A stretch of DNA of 46,259 nt, from contig SLMP01000118.1 of assembly GCA_007133465.1 (NCBI GenBank), positions 1 to 46,259 of the forward strand, read 5' to 3'. The notes under the pieces are model-generated. The model worked only from the letters and a program-made list of their open reading frames with translations, was not told the DNA's origin and searched no databases. Position 1 is the stretch's first letter. Each line of letters begins with the position of its first letter. Position numbers and translations under genes: made by a program. This stretch comes from Nitriliruptoraceae bacterium (GTDB lineage Bacteria > Actinomycetota > Nitriliruptoria > Nitriliruptorales > Nitriliruptoraceae). Shown in pieces: positions 33,339-41,730 of the stretch.

Positions 33339-34117
33339 ACCGGCTGCGCACGGACGGACTCGACCAGCGTCGTGAGGGTCGCGGCGATGTCGCTGCGCAC
33401 CACGGCGTGGGCGACGTCGTCGTAGGGCGTCGGCTCGGCGTTGACGACGACGAGCCGCGCGCCCGCCTCCAGGGCCGTGCGTGGCAGCAGCGCCACCGGG
33501 TGCACCACCAGCGACGAACCGAGCGCGAGGAACAGGTCGCACCCCATCACCGCGTCGTGCGCACGTTGCAGCCGGGCCGGGTCGAGCGACTGGCCGAAGG
33601 AGACGGTCGCGCTCTTCTGGAGTCCGCCGCACACCTCGCAGCGCGGGTCGCGATCGCCCTGGCGCACGCGTTCGAGCACCGGACCGGCCGGGACGCGTCG
33701 GTCGCAGGACAGGCACTCGACCTCGTGGATCGTGCCGTGTATCTCGATCACCCGGTCGGGGTCGGAGCCACCCGCCTGGTGCAGCCCGTCGACGTTCTGG
33801 GTGACGAGCGTGTGGAGACGCCCGAGGTGTTCGAGCTCCGCGAGGGCGCGGTGCGCCGGGTTCGGTCCGACCCGGAACGCCGGGTTGTGCAGCCGCCGCT
33901 GCCACACCTCGCGGCGCACGTCGGGGTCGGTCAGGTAGGCCTCCAGGGAGAACAGGCGCTCCGCGGCCGGCTCGGTCGTCCACACGCCCTGCGGCCCGCG
34001 GAAGTCCGGGATGCCCGACGCCGTGGACACTCCCGCCCCGGTGAGCGCCACGACCTGCTCGGCGCTCGCGACCCAGCGCGCGAGCGTCGCGATCACGTCG
34101 AGATCGACGGGCTCCAT
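33335..34117 (-). CDS. NAD-dependent protein deacylase, sirtuin family
   Basis: 260 residues. All Sir2 motifs are present: [28 protein letters not shown], the catalytic His in EIHGTIH, a four-Cys zinc module (ECLSC and CEVCGG), [10 protein letters not shown] and VVVNAEPTP. It removes acyl groups from lysines with NAD+ consumption and could tune acyl-CoA-metabolising enzymes. The residues that mark SIRT5/CobB-type desuccinylases (Tyr and Arg after the GAG motif) are not evident, so deacetylase is the default. Start ATG 34117 follows AGGAGGAGGG. It is divergent from deoD, with a 104-base shared promoter region. Confidence 0.93.
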   Translation of the reverse strand: MEPVDLDVIATLARWVASAEQVVALTGAGVSTASGIPDFRGPQGVWTTEPAAERLFSLEAYLTDPDVRREVWQRRLHNPAFRVGPNPAHRALAELEHLGRLHTLVTQNVDGLHQAGGSDPDRVIEIHGTIHEVECLSCDRRVPAGPVLERVRQGDRDPRCEVCGGLQKSATVSFGQSLDPARLQRAHDAVMGCDLFLALGSSLVVHPVALLPRTALEAGARLVVVNAEPTPYDDVAHAVVRSDIAATLTTLVESVRAQPV

Positions 34118-34138
34118 CCCTCCTCCTGGTCGCCGCCG

Positions 34139-34144
34139 AACGTA
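34139..34144 (-). promoter_or_regulatory. Candidate -10 box for the sirtuin gene
   Basis: Minus-strand TACGTT, 22 bases upstream of the sirtuin ATG. It would give a leader of about 15 bases just including the AGGAGGAGGG ribosome-binding site. Confidence 0.35.
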
Positions 34145-34178
34145 GGCGACCCGGCCCTCCCCCGCAGGCGGCTTCGCC

Positions 34179-34184
34179 TAGCGT
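34179..34184 (+). promoter_or_regulatory. Candidate -10 box for deoD
   Basis: TAGCGT in GCCTAGCGTCGGGG, with a start expected near 34192 and a leader of about 30 bases. The left base of the box forms part of a small AGGCG/CGCCT hairpin (34166-34179). Confidence 0.4.
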
Positions 34185-34221
34185 CGGGGGTCACCGCATC
34201 CCTCGAGCAAAGGTCGTCGTC

Positions 34222-34938
34222 GTGCCAACCCCCCACCTCAGCGCCGAGCCCGGCCAGTTCGCCGAGGCGGTCCTGCTCCCCGGCGACCCCCTGCGCGCCC
34301 AGCACATCGCCAGCACCCACCTCGAGGACGCGGAGCAGGTCACGGCGGTCCGCAACGCCCTCGGGTTCACCGGCACCTACCGCGGCATGCGGGTCTCCGT
34401 GCTCGGGGCGGGCATGGGGATCCCGTCGGCCTCGATCTACGCCACCGAGCTCGTGCGCGAGTACGGCGCGCGACGGCTCGTGCGGGTCGGTTCCTGCGGG
34501 TCGGTCCGCGACGACGTGGCCCTGCGCGACGTCCTGCTCGCGTCGGGCGCGTGCACGGACTCGACGGTCAACCGGGCACGCTACGGCGGGCTGGACTTCG
34601 CCGCGATCGCCGACTTCGACCTGTTGCGCGCCGCGGCCGACGCGGCGGCCGAGCAGGGCGTGGCGGTGCGGGTCGGGAACGTCCACAGCTCCGATCTGTT
34701 CTACGACCCCCGCGCGTGGTTGGTCGAGACGATGGAGCGCATGGGCGTCCTCGCGGTCGAGATGGAGGCCGCCGGCCTCTACGGGGTCGCGGCCGAGCAC
34801 GGCGTGCGCGCCCTGACGGTGCTCACCGTCAGCGACCACCTGAAGACCGGCGAGCACGTCAGCGCGGACGACCGGCAGCGAACCTTCGACGACATGGTGC
34901 GCGTCGCGTTGGACGCGCTCGTCCGCGACGCCGGCTGA
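34222..34938 (+). CDS. deoD: Purine nucleoside phosphorylase, hexameric DeoD type
   Basis: 238 residues, the length of E. coli DeoD. It phosphorolyses purine (deoxy)nucleosides to base plus (deoxy)ribose 1-phosphate, supplying bases for the purine cluster. Conserved: His near the N-terminus (TPHLSAE), phosphate loop PGDPLRA, the Arg in [36 protein letters not shown], and the catalytic Asp in [11 protein letters not shown] with the later Arg in DRQRTFDDM. The E. coli GHGMGIPS reads GAGMGIPS, a His-to-Ala change near the base site. Start GTG 34222 with AAAGG upstream. It is monocistronic, followed by a GC-rich hairpin. Confidence 0.93.
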   Translation: MPTPHLSAEPGQFAEAVLLPGDPLRAQHIASTHLEDAEQVTAVRNALGFTGTYRGMRVSVLGAGMGIPSASIYATELVREYGARRLVRVGSCGSVRDDVALRDVLLASGACTDSTVNRARYGGLDFAAIADFDLLRAAADAAAEQGVAVRVGNVHSSDLFYDPRAWLVETMERMGVLAVEMEAAGLYGVAAEHGVRALTVLTVSDHLKTGEHVSADDRQRTFDDMVRVALDALVRDAG

Positions 34939-34947
34939 CCTTCTGGG

Positions 34948-34966
34948 GGGCGCCATCGCCGCGCCC
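34948..34966 (+). terminator. GC-rich hairpin after deoD
   Basis: GGGCGC (34948-34953) pairs with GCGCCC (34961-34966), loop of seven, ten bases after the stop. No T-run follows. Possible terminator or mRNA-end structure. Confidence 0.35.
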
Positions 34967-35033
34967 GGCCGGCTCGGCGGTCGTCCTGGTCCAGGTGAGA
35001 CGGCCGGCCCTGGTCGGGTCGTGGCGCCCTGGC

Positions 35034-35039
35034 TACCGT
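35034..35039 (+). promoter_or_regulatory. Candidate -10 box, leaderless arrangement
   Basis: TACCGT ends exactly seven bases before the GTG at 35047, the same spacing as at 2518-2531. Transcription should begin at or beside that GTG. Confidence 0.4.
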
Positions 35040-35046
35040 CACGAGC

Positions 35047-36177
35047 GTGGCCCGCCAGGACGTCGAACCAGGGGGAAGCATGCGAGCGACGGACCGGCTG
35101 ATCTGGGACCTCGGTCTGCTCGACGCCCAGCAGGTGCTGGAGGGCATGCTCGACGGGGTGCCCATGCACCTCGTGCTGGTCGGCCGTGACGGGACGATCC
35201 TGGCGACCAACGCCGCCTGGGACCGTTTCTGCGAGGAGAACGGCGGCGACCTCGTCACCTGTGGGCCGGAGACGAGCTACCTCGCGCCGTTGGCGGCGGC
35301 CGAGGAGGCCGGGGAGCTGGTGGCGACGGCCGCCCGCCGGCAGGTGGAGGCGGCCCTCACGGGCCAGGTCGGCGAGGACCTCATCTACCGGTGCGACGGG
35401 CCCGACGAGGAACGCACGTTCCGGTCCGTCGCCGTACCGGTGGCGCCGCTCGACGCGGCGCTGGTGATGCACACGAGCGTGACCGAGGAACGGCTGGCGG
35501 CGCAGCTCCACGACGAGCTGCTGCTGGGGCTCTCGGGTGGGGTGCACGCGGAACTCGACGAGCTGGACGCGGCCGCGACCGACCTGGTCGAGCGGCCGTC
35601 GATGCTGCGCGATCCCCGGGTCGACGCGCTGGCCACCCGGATCGCGCGCAGCACCCACCAGCTGCAACGGCTGGTGGCCCAGCTGCTCGACCTGCAACCG
35701 GTCCTCGCGGGCTCCCGCCAGACCAGGACGGTGCCGCTCGCCGAGCTCGTCGCCGACGTCCTGGGGGACGTCGACCCCGCCGGGCGGTCGCTGCGCTCCG
35801 AGGTCCCTTCCGACCTGGAGGTCCGAGGGGACCCGGCCCGGTTGGCGCTCGCGCTGGAGCAGCTGTTGAGCAACGCCGTGCACCACACCCCGCCGGGATC
35901 GCGGGTGGTGGTCCACACCGAGCCGGCCGACGGCGAGCGCGTGCTCGTCCTCGTCGACGACGACGGACCCGGGGTGCCGCGCCACGAGCGCGAGCGGCTG
36001 CGCCGGCCCTTCGAACGCGGGCTGCTCGACCGGCGCGGTGGGGCGGGACTCGGCCTGCCGATCGTCGACCAGCTGCTGCGTCTGGACGGGGAGCGGCTGC
36101 TGATCGACGACCGCCCCGGCGGCGGGGCCCGGTTCGGCTTCCCGGTCCGGCTCGCCGGCGGGACCGACCTGAGGTGA
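35047..36177 (+). CDS. PAS-containing histidine-kinase-like ATPase
   Basis: 376 residues. A PAS-like N-terminus (MHLVLVGRDGTILATNAAWD, about 40-60) is followed by a helical region with a possible phospho-acceptor His in AAQLHDELLLGLSGG. The C-terminal HATPase domain has its N-box in LEQLLSNAVHHTPPG, G1 in DDDGPGVP, the F region RRPFERG and G2 in GGAGLGLPIVDQLL. No membrane span is visible, so it is probably cytosolic. No response regulator is adjacent; it could be an orphan kinase, or the acceptor could lie elsewhere. GTG 35047 fits a leaderless start; ATG 35080, after GGGGGAAGC, is an equally good alternative. The cupin gene follows 11 bases later. Confidence 0.78.
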   Translation: MARQDVEPGGSMRATDRLIWDLGLLDAQQVLEGMLDGVPMHLVLVGRDGTILATNAAWDRFCEENGGDLVTCGPETSYLAPLAAAEEAGELVATAARRQVEAALTGQVGEDLIYRCDGPDEERTFRSVAVPVAPLDAALVMHTSVTEERLAAQLHDELLLGLSGGVHAELDELDAAATDLVERPSMLRDPRVDALATRIARSTHQLQRLVAQLLDLQPVLAGSRQTRTVPLAELVADVLGDVDPAGRSLRSEVPSDLEVRGDPARLALALEQLLSNAVHHTPPGSRVVVHTEPADGERVLVLVDDDGPGVPRHERERLRRPFERGLLDRRGGAGLGLPIVDQLLRLDGERLLIDDRPGGGARFGFPVRLAGGTDLR

Positions 36178-36188
36178 GGAGGAACTCC

Positions 36189-36581
36189 ATGGACGCGCTC
36201 GCAGCGCAAGCCGGGTCGCCGACCCCCGAACGGATGCTGCTGCTGGGTCCCGAGGACCTGCTGGGCCGGGCCCGCGAGCCGTTGGCGCCGGGGGTGGACC
36301 ACGAGGTGCTCTGGCGGCGGGGCGACGACCGGTCCGGCCTGATGTGGGTCGAAGGCGGTGCGGTCATCCCGGAGCACCGCCACGACGAGGCCGAGCACCA
36401 CATCTGGGTGCTCGAGGGCCGTGCCCGGGTCGCCGGGCGGACCCTCGACCACCCCGCCTACTGCCACGTGCCCGCCGGCGTCACCCACGAGGTGCAAGGG
36501 GTCGCGCCCGACGGGTGCACCGTGCTCTACCTCTACCTCGGGACGACCGAACGCGGTGAGGTGACGGCGACGACCACGTGA
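36189..36581 (+). CDS. Cupin-domain protein
   Basis: 130 residues, a single small beta-barrel. Metal-type motif 1 reads GAVIPEHRHDEAEHHIWVLE (His-rich with the Glu in place) and motif 2 HVPAGVTHEVQG. The layout suits a metal-binding cupin enzyme or a ligand sensor of the ChrR-like or dioxygenase kind; the substrate cannot be told. GAGGAGGAACTCC precedes the ATG. It is probably cotranscribed with the sensor ATPase 11 bases upstream and may act with it, though that pairing rests only on position. Convergent with the lactate permease gene. Confidence 0.78.
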   Translation: MDALAAQAGSPTPERMLLLGPEDLLGRAREPLAPGVDHEVLWRRGDDRSGLMWVEGGAVIPEHRHDEAEHHIWVLEGRARVAGRTLDHPAYCHVPAGVTHEVQGVAPDGCTVLYLYLGTTERGEVTATTT

Positions 36582-36594
36582 GACGTCCGGCACG

Positions 36595-38124
36595 TCAGCC
36601 GAGCAGCCACACCTGGGCCGCCAGCGCCACGAACACGACCGCGAGCAGCACCGCCACGTCGACGAGGTTGCGGCGCAACACCTCGCCCTCGCGGCGGGTC
36701 GCCCCGGCCGCCGCCGTGCCGACGGCGGCCACGCCCGGGGCGATCGCGTTGCCGATGTTGCCGCCGGCGGTCTGCCCGACCAGCAGGACCGCCGGGGCGA
36801 CGCCGATCGCGAGCGCCACCTCGGCCTGGAGCGACGCGAACAGCGCGTTGGAGGCGGTCGTCGAGCCGGTCAGCACCGTGCCGAGCGTGCCGAGCGGCGC
36901 CGACACGACGACGAACGCCTGCCCGAGCACCGTGGCGAGCAGGTCGGCCAGCGCGGCCACCATCCCGGCGTCGGTCAGCACCGCGGCGAGGAGCGTCAGC
37001 CCGAGGATCGAGGCGGCGACGGTGCGGCTGCGACGGGTCCAGGCGCGCAGCGCCTCGCGCCCGGTGCCGGGAGCCCACCAGCCGCGCCGCCGGTAGGCGA
37101 TCACCGCCACCACGAGGGCGAGCAGGACGTAGGGCAGCGGGTGCAGCAGCGGCCGGAAGACCGGGGTCACCGCGGCCTCCGGGGTGGCGAACCCGAAGGC
37201 CGCCCGTGCGCCGGGGAGCACCGGTGCCAGGGCGGGGACCCGGTCGAACGCCGCCCGCACGGCCGGGACCGCGAAGCCGATCGCCGCCGCCGCGGTGAGG
37301 ACGCCGTAGGGGGCGGCCGCCACGACGAGATCGACACTGCCGGGCCGGGGCGTGCCCCGGTGCGGGAGCAGCACCCAGCAGGCCACCAGTCCCGCCAGCC
37401 CCGCCGCCGTGGAGCCGAGCGCCGGCTGCACGGCCACGACGGCCACGAGCACGAGCGCCATGACGACCCCGATGGCGAGCGCCCGCCAGCGATCGCCCGG
37501 GGACGAGCGGCCACGACGCAGGACCAGCAGTCCGCTGACGACCGCGCTCACGCCCAGGACCACCGCGGCGCGGAGCGCGAACGAACGCGCCTCCGGCTCC
37601 GCCAGCCGGGCCGTCGCCTCGGCCATGAAGTAGCTCGAGCCCATGGAGCCGAACGTGACCGACCACTGGTAGCCGAGCAGGCAGGCGGCCACGGCCGTCA
37701 CCGGCGCCACCCCGCGGCGGACCAGCAGCGGGGCGCTCATCGCGATCGGCGCCCCGAACCCGGCCGCGCCCTGGAGGAACGATGGCAGCACGAACGCGAG
37801 CAACAGCAGTTCCCGCCCGGGGGTCGGCGCCAGCCGGTCGGCCGCCACCGCGAGGTGGTCGAGGGCGCCGGACCGGTCGAGCACCTCGAACAACAGCAGC
37901 GCCGGCAGGACGATCAGCAGGATCCAGCCGCCGGTCCAGACCCCCCGGACCGTCGCCACCCCGAGTTCCGCGAGGTCGAGTCCGAACACCAGCAGGGCGA
38001 GCACGGCGGCGACCCCGGTGACCAGCCAGGCGGTCCGCGTGAGCGGGTGGGACCGCAGCACGAGCACGGCCAGCAGCACGATGGGCAGGGCGGCAACCGC
38101 GGCGGCCCAGAGGGGCCAGCTCAT
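36595..38124 (-). CDS. lldP: L-lactate permease family transporter
   Basis: 509 residues with about 12 to 14 membrane spans. Typical LctP segments are FVLPSFLQGAAGFGAPIAMS, CLLGYQWSVTFGSMGSSYF, LTGSTTASNALFASLQAEVA and VGQTAGGNIGNAIAPGVAA near the end, where family members are most conserved. It imports lactate or glycolate with protons. The ATG overlaps the stop of the upstream fused carboxyltransferase (ATGA), an unusual pairing that implies coupled translation. No lactate dehydrogenase is nearby. Confidence 0.9.
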   Translation of the reverse strand: MSWPLWAAAVAALPIVLLAVLVLRSHPLTRTAWLVTGVAAVLALLVFGLDLAELGVATVRGVWTGGWILLIVLPALLLFEVLDRSGALDHLAVAADRLAPTPGRELLLLAFVLPSFLQGAAGFGAPIAMSAPLLVRRGVAPVTAVAACLLGYQWSVTFGSMGSSYFMAEATARLAEPEARSFALRAAVVLGVSAVVSGLLVLRRGRSSPGDRWRALAIGVVMALVLVAVVAVQPALGSTAAGLAGLVACWVLLPHRGTPRPGSVDLVVAAAPYGVLTAAAAIGFAVPAVRAAFDRVPALAPVLPGARAAFGFATPEAAVTPVFRPLLHPLPYVLLALVVAVIAYRRRGWWAPGTGREALRAWTRRSRTVAASILGLTLLAAVLTDAGMVAALADLLATVLGQAFVVVSAPLGTLGTVLTGSTTASNALFASLQAEVALAIGVAPAVLLVGQTAGGNIGNAIAPGVAAVGTAAAGATRREGEVLRRNLVDVAVLLAVVFVALAAQVWLLG

Positions 38125-39689
38125 GGTCGTCCCTGCCCCGGCCCGTACCGCTCGCGTCGGCGCGCGAGCCGGTCGGAGGCCGCGGCGAGTTCGCGCAGCT
38201 GCACGACGAGCTCCGCGCGCAGCGCCGCCGCAGCGGCGGCCGGGTCGTGCGTGGTCGGCCCGGGCAGCACCCGGTCCACGAGGCCGAGCCGGCGCAAGGC
38301 GGCGGCGGTCGGAGCCAACCAGCCGGCGACCTCCTGGGCGCGGGCGGGGTCGCGGTACAGGATCGAGGCGGCACCTTCGGGGGCGATGACCTCGAACACG
38401 GCGTCGTCCTGCTGCAGGAGCCGGTCGGTCACCCCGAGGGCGAGTGCGCCGCCGGAGCCGCCCTCCCCGGTCACGACCGCGACCGTCGGCCCGGGGGCGG
38501 CCAGGACGGCCACGAACAGCTCGGCGATCGCGACGGCGAGGCCGGCACGATCCGACGCGGCCGACGGGTCGGCGCCCGGGGTGTCGATGAGCGCGACCAG
38601 GGGCAGCCCCCAGCGTGTGGCCAGGGCGGCACCTCGCCGCAGCTTGCGGTAGCCGGCGGCGGTCGCCTGGCCCGGCCGACGCTTGCGCCCGGGCGCCCGT
38701 CCGTACCGGTCGGTCCCGATCACGACGACGGTCTGCTGTCCCAGCCGTGCGACCGCGGCGAGGGCGGCGGGGTCGTCCTCGCCGGCCCGGTCGCCGCGCA
38801 GCTCGAGGTGCTCGTCGAACACCGTCGGCAGCAGCTGGCGCGCCGAGGGCCGGTCGGGTCGACGCGCCCGCTGGACCGCGTCCCACGGGGTCTGCTCGCC
38901 GGTGGGTTCGGGGACGTGTGTCGCCTCCGGCAGCGGGCCGTCGCGGCGCGCCGGGTGCACCAGCGCCACCCAGCGGGACAACCGGTCGCGGGCCTCGCCG
39001 GGCGCGAGCAGTTCGTCCACCAGCCCGCCGCTCAACGCCGCCTCGGCGGTGTGGCTCGGGGGACCGGTCGCCAGCCGGTCGTCGCTCTCCCGTGGTCCGG
39101 CGAGCCCGACGCGTTCGCCGGTCACGGCCTCGACCACGCGCGGGCCGGCGAACGCGACGGTCGCGCCCGCGTCGGCGAGGATCACGTCGGCCAGCGCGCC
39201 GTACGAGGCGTGGACCCCGCCGGTGGTCGGATGCGTGAAGTGGGCGAGCACCGGCAGGCCGTCCGCCCGCAGCGCCCGGATGCCCTCGGCGGTGCGCCCC
39301 ATCTGCGTCAGCGCGACCATCCCCTCCTGCATGCGCGCCCCACCCGACGAGGTCACGGCCAGGAACGGCAGGCGCTGCCGCCGGGCCTCGGCCATGGCCT
39401 GCACGACCCGTTCGCCGTGGACCGCGCCCATCGACCCGCCGAGGAACCCGAAGCGGCCGACGGCGGCCACGACCGGCAGGTCCCCGCACGTGGCGATGCC
39501 GACGGCGACCGATTCGTCGCCCTCCTCGCGGCGCAGCCGCGCCGGGTAGCCCGGGAAGCCGATCGGGTCGGTGGGCGGCGTCGGGATCGGGCGGGGGAGC
39601 GGGGCGAGCTCGTTCGGGTGGAGCCGGTCGTCCCGCACGGGAACCGCGGGCCGGGTCGGGCGAACCACCTCGGTGATCCCGCGGTCCAT
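38121..39689 (-). CDS. Fused AccD-AccA acyl-CoA carboxyltransferase without zinc finger
   Basis: 522 residues. The first half is AccD-like (beta): GRFGFLGGSMGAVHGERV, VTSSGGARMQEGMVALTQ (113-130), HPTTGGVHASYG and FAGPRVVEAVTGERVG. The second half is AccA-like (alpha): AAGYRKLRRGAALATRWGLP, ALIDTPGADPSA, GEGGSGGALALGV and EGAASILYRD. Together they would transfer CO2 from carboxybiotin to acetyl-CoA or another acyl-CoA. The N-terminal four-Cys zinc ribbon of AccD is missing, and no biotin carboxylase or carrier gene is in the window. Start ATG 39689 follows GAGGAGGCCGCC, better than the one at 39746. It overlaps lldP downstream. Malonate-decarboxylase-like use is possible but less likely. Confidence 0.85.
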   Translation of the reverse strand: MDRGITEVVRPTRPAVPVRDDRLHPNELAPLPRPIPTPPTDPIGFPGYPARLRREEGDESVAVGIATCGDLPVVAAVGRFGFLGGSMGAVHGERVVQAMAEARRQRLPFLAVTSSGGARMQEGMVALTQMGRTAEGIRALRADGLPVLAHFTHPTTGGVHASYGALADVILADAGATVAFAGPRVVEAVTGERVGLAGPRESDDRLATGPPSHTAEAALSGGLVDELLAPGEARDRLSRWVALVHPARRDGPLPEATHVPEPTGEQTPWDAVQRARRPDRPSARQLLPTVFDEHLELRGDRAGEDDPAALAAVARLGQQTVVVIGTDRYGRAPGRKRRPGQATAAGYRKLRRGAALATRWGLPLVALIDTPGADPSAASDRAGLAVAIAELFVAVLAAPGPTVAVVTGEGGSGGALALGVTDRLLQQDDAVFEVIAPEGAASILYRDPARAQEVAGWLAPTAAALRRLGLVDRVLPGPTTHDPAAAAAALRAELVVQLRELAAASDRLARRRERYGPGQGRP

Positions 39690-39770
39690 GGCGGCCTCCT
39701 CGTCCGGGCCCGGCGACGCGTGGCGCTGCGGCCCGGTCCGCGCCACCGGGGGGCGCCCCGGCGTCCTTCG

Positions 39771-39799
39771 AGCGTAGGCCGCCGAGGAGGGAGGCCGAA
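39771..39799 (-). promoter_or_regulatory. Candidate promoter of the carboxyltransferase/lactate permease operon
   Basis: On the minus strand TTCGGC (39799-39794), 17 bases, then TACGCT (39776-39771), about 80 bases upstream of the ATG at 39689. The divergent gene has the identical -10 hexamer. Confidence 0.45.
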
Positions 39800-39810
39800 G
39801 GCCACGCCGC

Positions 39811-39816
39811 TACGCT
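39811..39816 (+). promoter_or_regulatory. Candidate -10 box for the enoyl-CoA hydratase gene
   Basis: TACGCT in CGCTACGCTCGG, with a start near 39824 and a leader of about 29 bases carrying CAGGAGC before the GTG at 39853. No good -35. Confidence 0.4.
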
Positions 39817-39852
39817 CGGACGACCGCGTCCCCGAGCACCAGGAGCGTCGTC

Positions 39853-40638
39853 GTGGCCGAGTTCGTCCGCCTGGAGGTCGACGCGGAGCAGCGTGTCGGC
39901 ACGCTCCGGATCGAGCGTCCGCCGATGAACGCGCTGTCGCGCCAGGTGTGGCGGGAGATCGGCGAGGTCGCGCAGGAGGCCGCGGAGCACGACGACGTCG
40001 GGGCGCTCGTCGTGTGGGGCGGGCCGAAGGTGTTCGCGGCCGGTGCGGACATCAAGGAGTTCCCCACCTGGGGCTACCGCGACGTCAACGACGCGACCGG
40101 GCAGGTGCTCCATCGGAGTCTCGACACCCTGGCCCGGCTGCCGAAGGTGACGATCGCGGCGATCCACGGCTACGCGCTCGGCGGCGGCTGCGAGCTCGCG
40201 CTCGCCTGCGACTTCCGCTTCGCCGCCGACAACGCCAAGCTCGGGCAGCCGGAGATCCTCCTCGGCATCATCCCCGGCGCCGGCGGGACGCAGCGGCTCC
40301 CCCGCCTGATCGGCCTGGCGAAGGCCAAGGAGCTGATCTTCTCCGGCCGCATGGTCGACATGGTCGAGGGGGAGCGGATCGGCCTGGTCGACGCGGTGTT
40401 CCCGGCCGACGACCTGCTCGCGGAGGCGACCAAGGCGGCCGCGCGCTACGCCGCCGGTCCGTACGCCCTGCGCCTCGCCAAGCGCGCGATCGAGGACGGC
40501 ACGGAGCTGCCGCTCGACCAGGGGCTGCGGCTCGAGCGCAGCCTGTTCGCGGAGTGCTTCACCACCGAGGACGCCGCCACCGGCATCGCGAGCTTCGTCG
40601 AGCACGGTCCCGGCGAGGCGACCTTCGCCGATCGCTGA
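39853..40638 (+). CDS. Enoyl-CoA hydratase/isomerase (crotonase) family
   Basis: 261 residues, standard length. Crotonase features: VFAAGADIKEFPTW (first oxyanion/CoA segment), IHGYALGGGCELALACDFRF (second oxyanion segment, with the first catalytic Glu in CELA), and GQPEILLGIIPGAGGTQRLP with the second Glu. Both catalytic glutamates of true 2-enoyl-CoA hydratases are therefore present. The expected reaction is trans-2-enoyl-CoA to L-3-hydroxyacyl-CoA in fatty-acid or branched-acid oxidation. The GTG at 39853 follows CAGGAGCGTCGTC. Other lipid-type genes follow. Confidence 0.92.
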   Translation: MAEFVRLEVDAEQRVGTLRIERPPMNALSRQVWREIGEVAQEAAEHDDVGALVVWGGPKVFAAGADIKEFPTWGYRDVNDATGQVLHRSLDTLARLPKVTIAAIHGYALGGGCELALACDFRFAADNAKLGQPEILLGIIPGAGGTQRLPRLIGLAKAKELIFSGRMVDMVEGERIGLVDAVFPADDLLAEATKAAARYAAGPYALRLAKRAIEDGTELPLDQGLRLERSLFAECFTTEDAATGIASFVEHGPGEATFADR

Positions 40639-40713
40639 GGCGGTCGCGCCCCCGCCACCCCGCGCCACCCCGTCGTCCCCTGCGACCCGCCCCGCCCGCC
40701 AGGAGCCCACGCC

Positions 40714-41730
40714 ATGGCCGCCGTCCCGACCACCGACCACCCCGTCCTGGTCGGCGTGCCCGACCAGCCGCCGCTCGACCCGCGCACGCTCGACCCGCGC
40801 ACGCTCGACATCAAGGCCAAGCAGGAGGCCTACCACGACTGGGAGTCGCGCACCTACGAGGAGAAGTTCTCGATCTCCTACGACCAGCGGTGCATCGACT
40901 ACGCCCGGGACCGCTTCCGCAAGGTGGTGCCGGCGGGGGCCGGCTTCGGCCGCGTCCTGGAGGTCGGCGCCGGCACCGGGTTCTTCCTGATCAACCTCGC
41001 GCTCGGCGGCTGCCTCGAGGGTGCGGCGCTGGAGGCCACCGACATCTCCCAGGGCATGCTCGACGTCTGCCGCCGCAACGGCGCCGAGCACGGGCTCGAC
41101 ATCACCACCACGCAGGGCGACGCGGAGGCGCTGCCCTACGACGACGACACCTTCGACCTCGTGATGGGCCACGCGTTCATCCACCACCTGCCGGTCCCCG
41201 GCGCGGCGCTGCGCGAGATGCTGCGGGTGCTCCGGCCGGGCGGGACGCTCGTGATCGCCGGGGAGCCGACCGAGCTCGGCGACCGCATCTCCTGGGCGGT
41301 GAAGAACACCACCTACCGGGCGTTCATGGCGCTGACGGCCCTGCCGGGCCTGACCGACCTGCGCAAACCGTCGATCCGCGCGTCGGGTGGCAGCGCGGTC
41401 GACGAGGTCCTCGCCGGCCTCGAGTACGAGGTCGACCTGCACACCTTCCGGCCCAGGGACGTGGAGAAGATGGCGCGGCTGGCCGGGTTCCGTGAGGTCC
41501 GCGTGGTCACCGAGGAGCTGACCGCCAACTGGTTCGGGTGGGCCGTGCGCACGGTCGAGGGCTCGATACGCCCGGACGCGATCGGTCGGCGGTGGGCCTA
41601 CGGCGCCTTCCGCGGCTACCTCGCGCTGACCGCGTTCGACGAGCGCTTCCTGCAGGGCCGCGTCCCCCGCGAGCTGTTCTACAACCTGCTCCTGCACGCC
41701 CGGAAGCCCTACGCGGACGCCACCCGGTGA
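40714..41730 (+). CDS. Class I SAM-dependent methyltransferase
   Basis: 338 residues. The SAM-binding Rossmann fold shows VLEVGAGTGFFLINLALGG (motif I), an acidic ALEATDISQGMLD, GDAEALPYDDDTFDLVMG and the RVLRPGGTLVIAGEPTE strand, all as in Methyltransf_11/25 proteins. A further C-terminal region of about 150 residues, with LRKPSIRASGG and FRPRDVEKMARLAGF, is not typical of small-molecule enzymes I can name; the substrate is unknown. It ends in an overlap with the beta-helix acyltransferase (GTGA), so the two probably modify one product, perhaps a lipid or glycan. The N-terminus carries a tandem DPRTL repeat. GCCAGGAGCCCACGCC precedes the ATG. Confidence 0.82.
   Translation: MAAVPTTDHPVLVGVPDQPPLDPRTLDPRTLDIKAKQEAYHDWESRTYEEKFSISYDQRCIDYARDRFRKVVPAGAGFGRVLEVGAGTGFFLINLALGGCLEGAALEATDISQGMLDVCRRNGAEHGLDITTTQGDAEALPYDDDTFDLVMGHAFIHHLPVPGAALREMLRVLRPGGTLVIAGEPTELGDRISWAVKNTTYRAFMALTALPGLTDLRKPSIRASGGSAVDEVLAGLEYEVDLHTFRPRDVEKMARLAGFREVRVVTEELTANWFGWAVRTVEGSIRPDAIGRRWAYGAFRGYLALTAFDERFLQGRVPRELFYNLLLHARKPYADATR
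40774..40809 (+). repeat. In-gene 15-bp tandem repeat
   Basis: CTCGACCCGCGCACG is repeated perfectly at 40774-40788 and 40789-40803, with six bases of a third copy. It encodes LDPRTLDPRTLD in the methyltransferase N-terminus. Confidence 0.8.
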
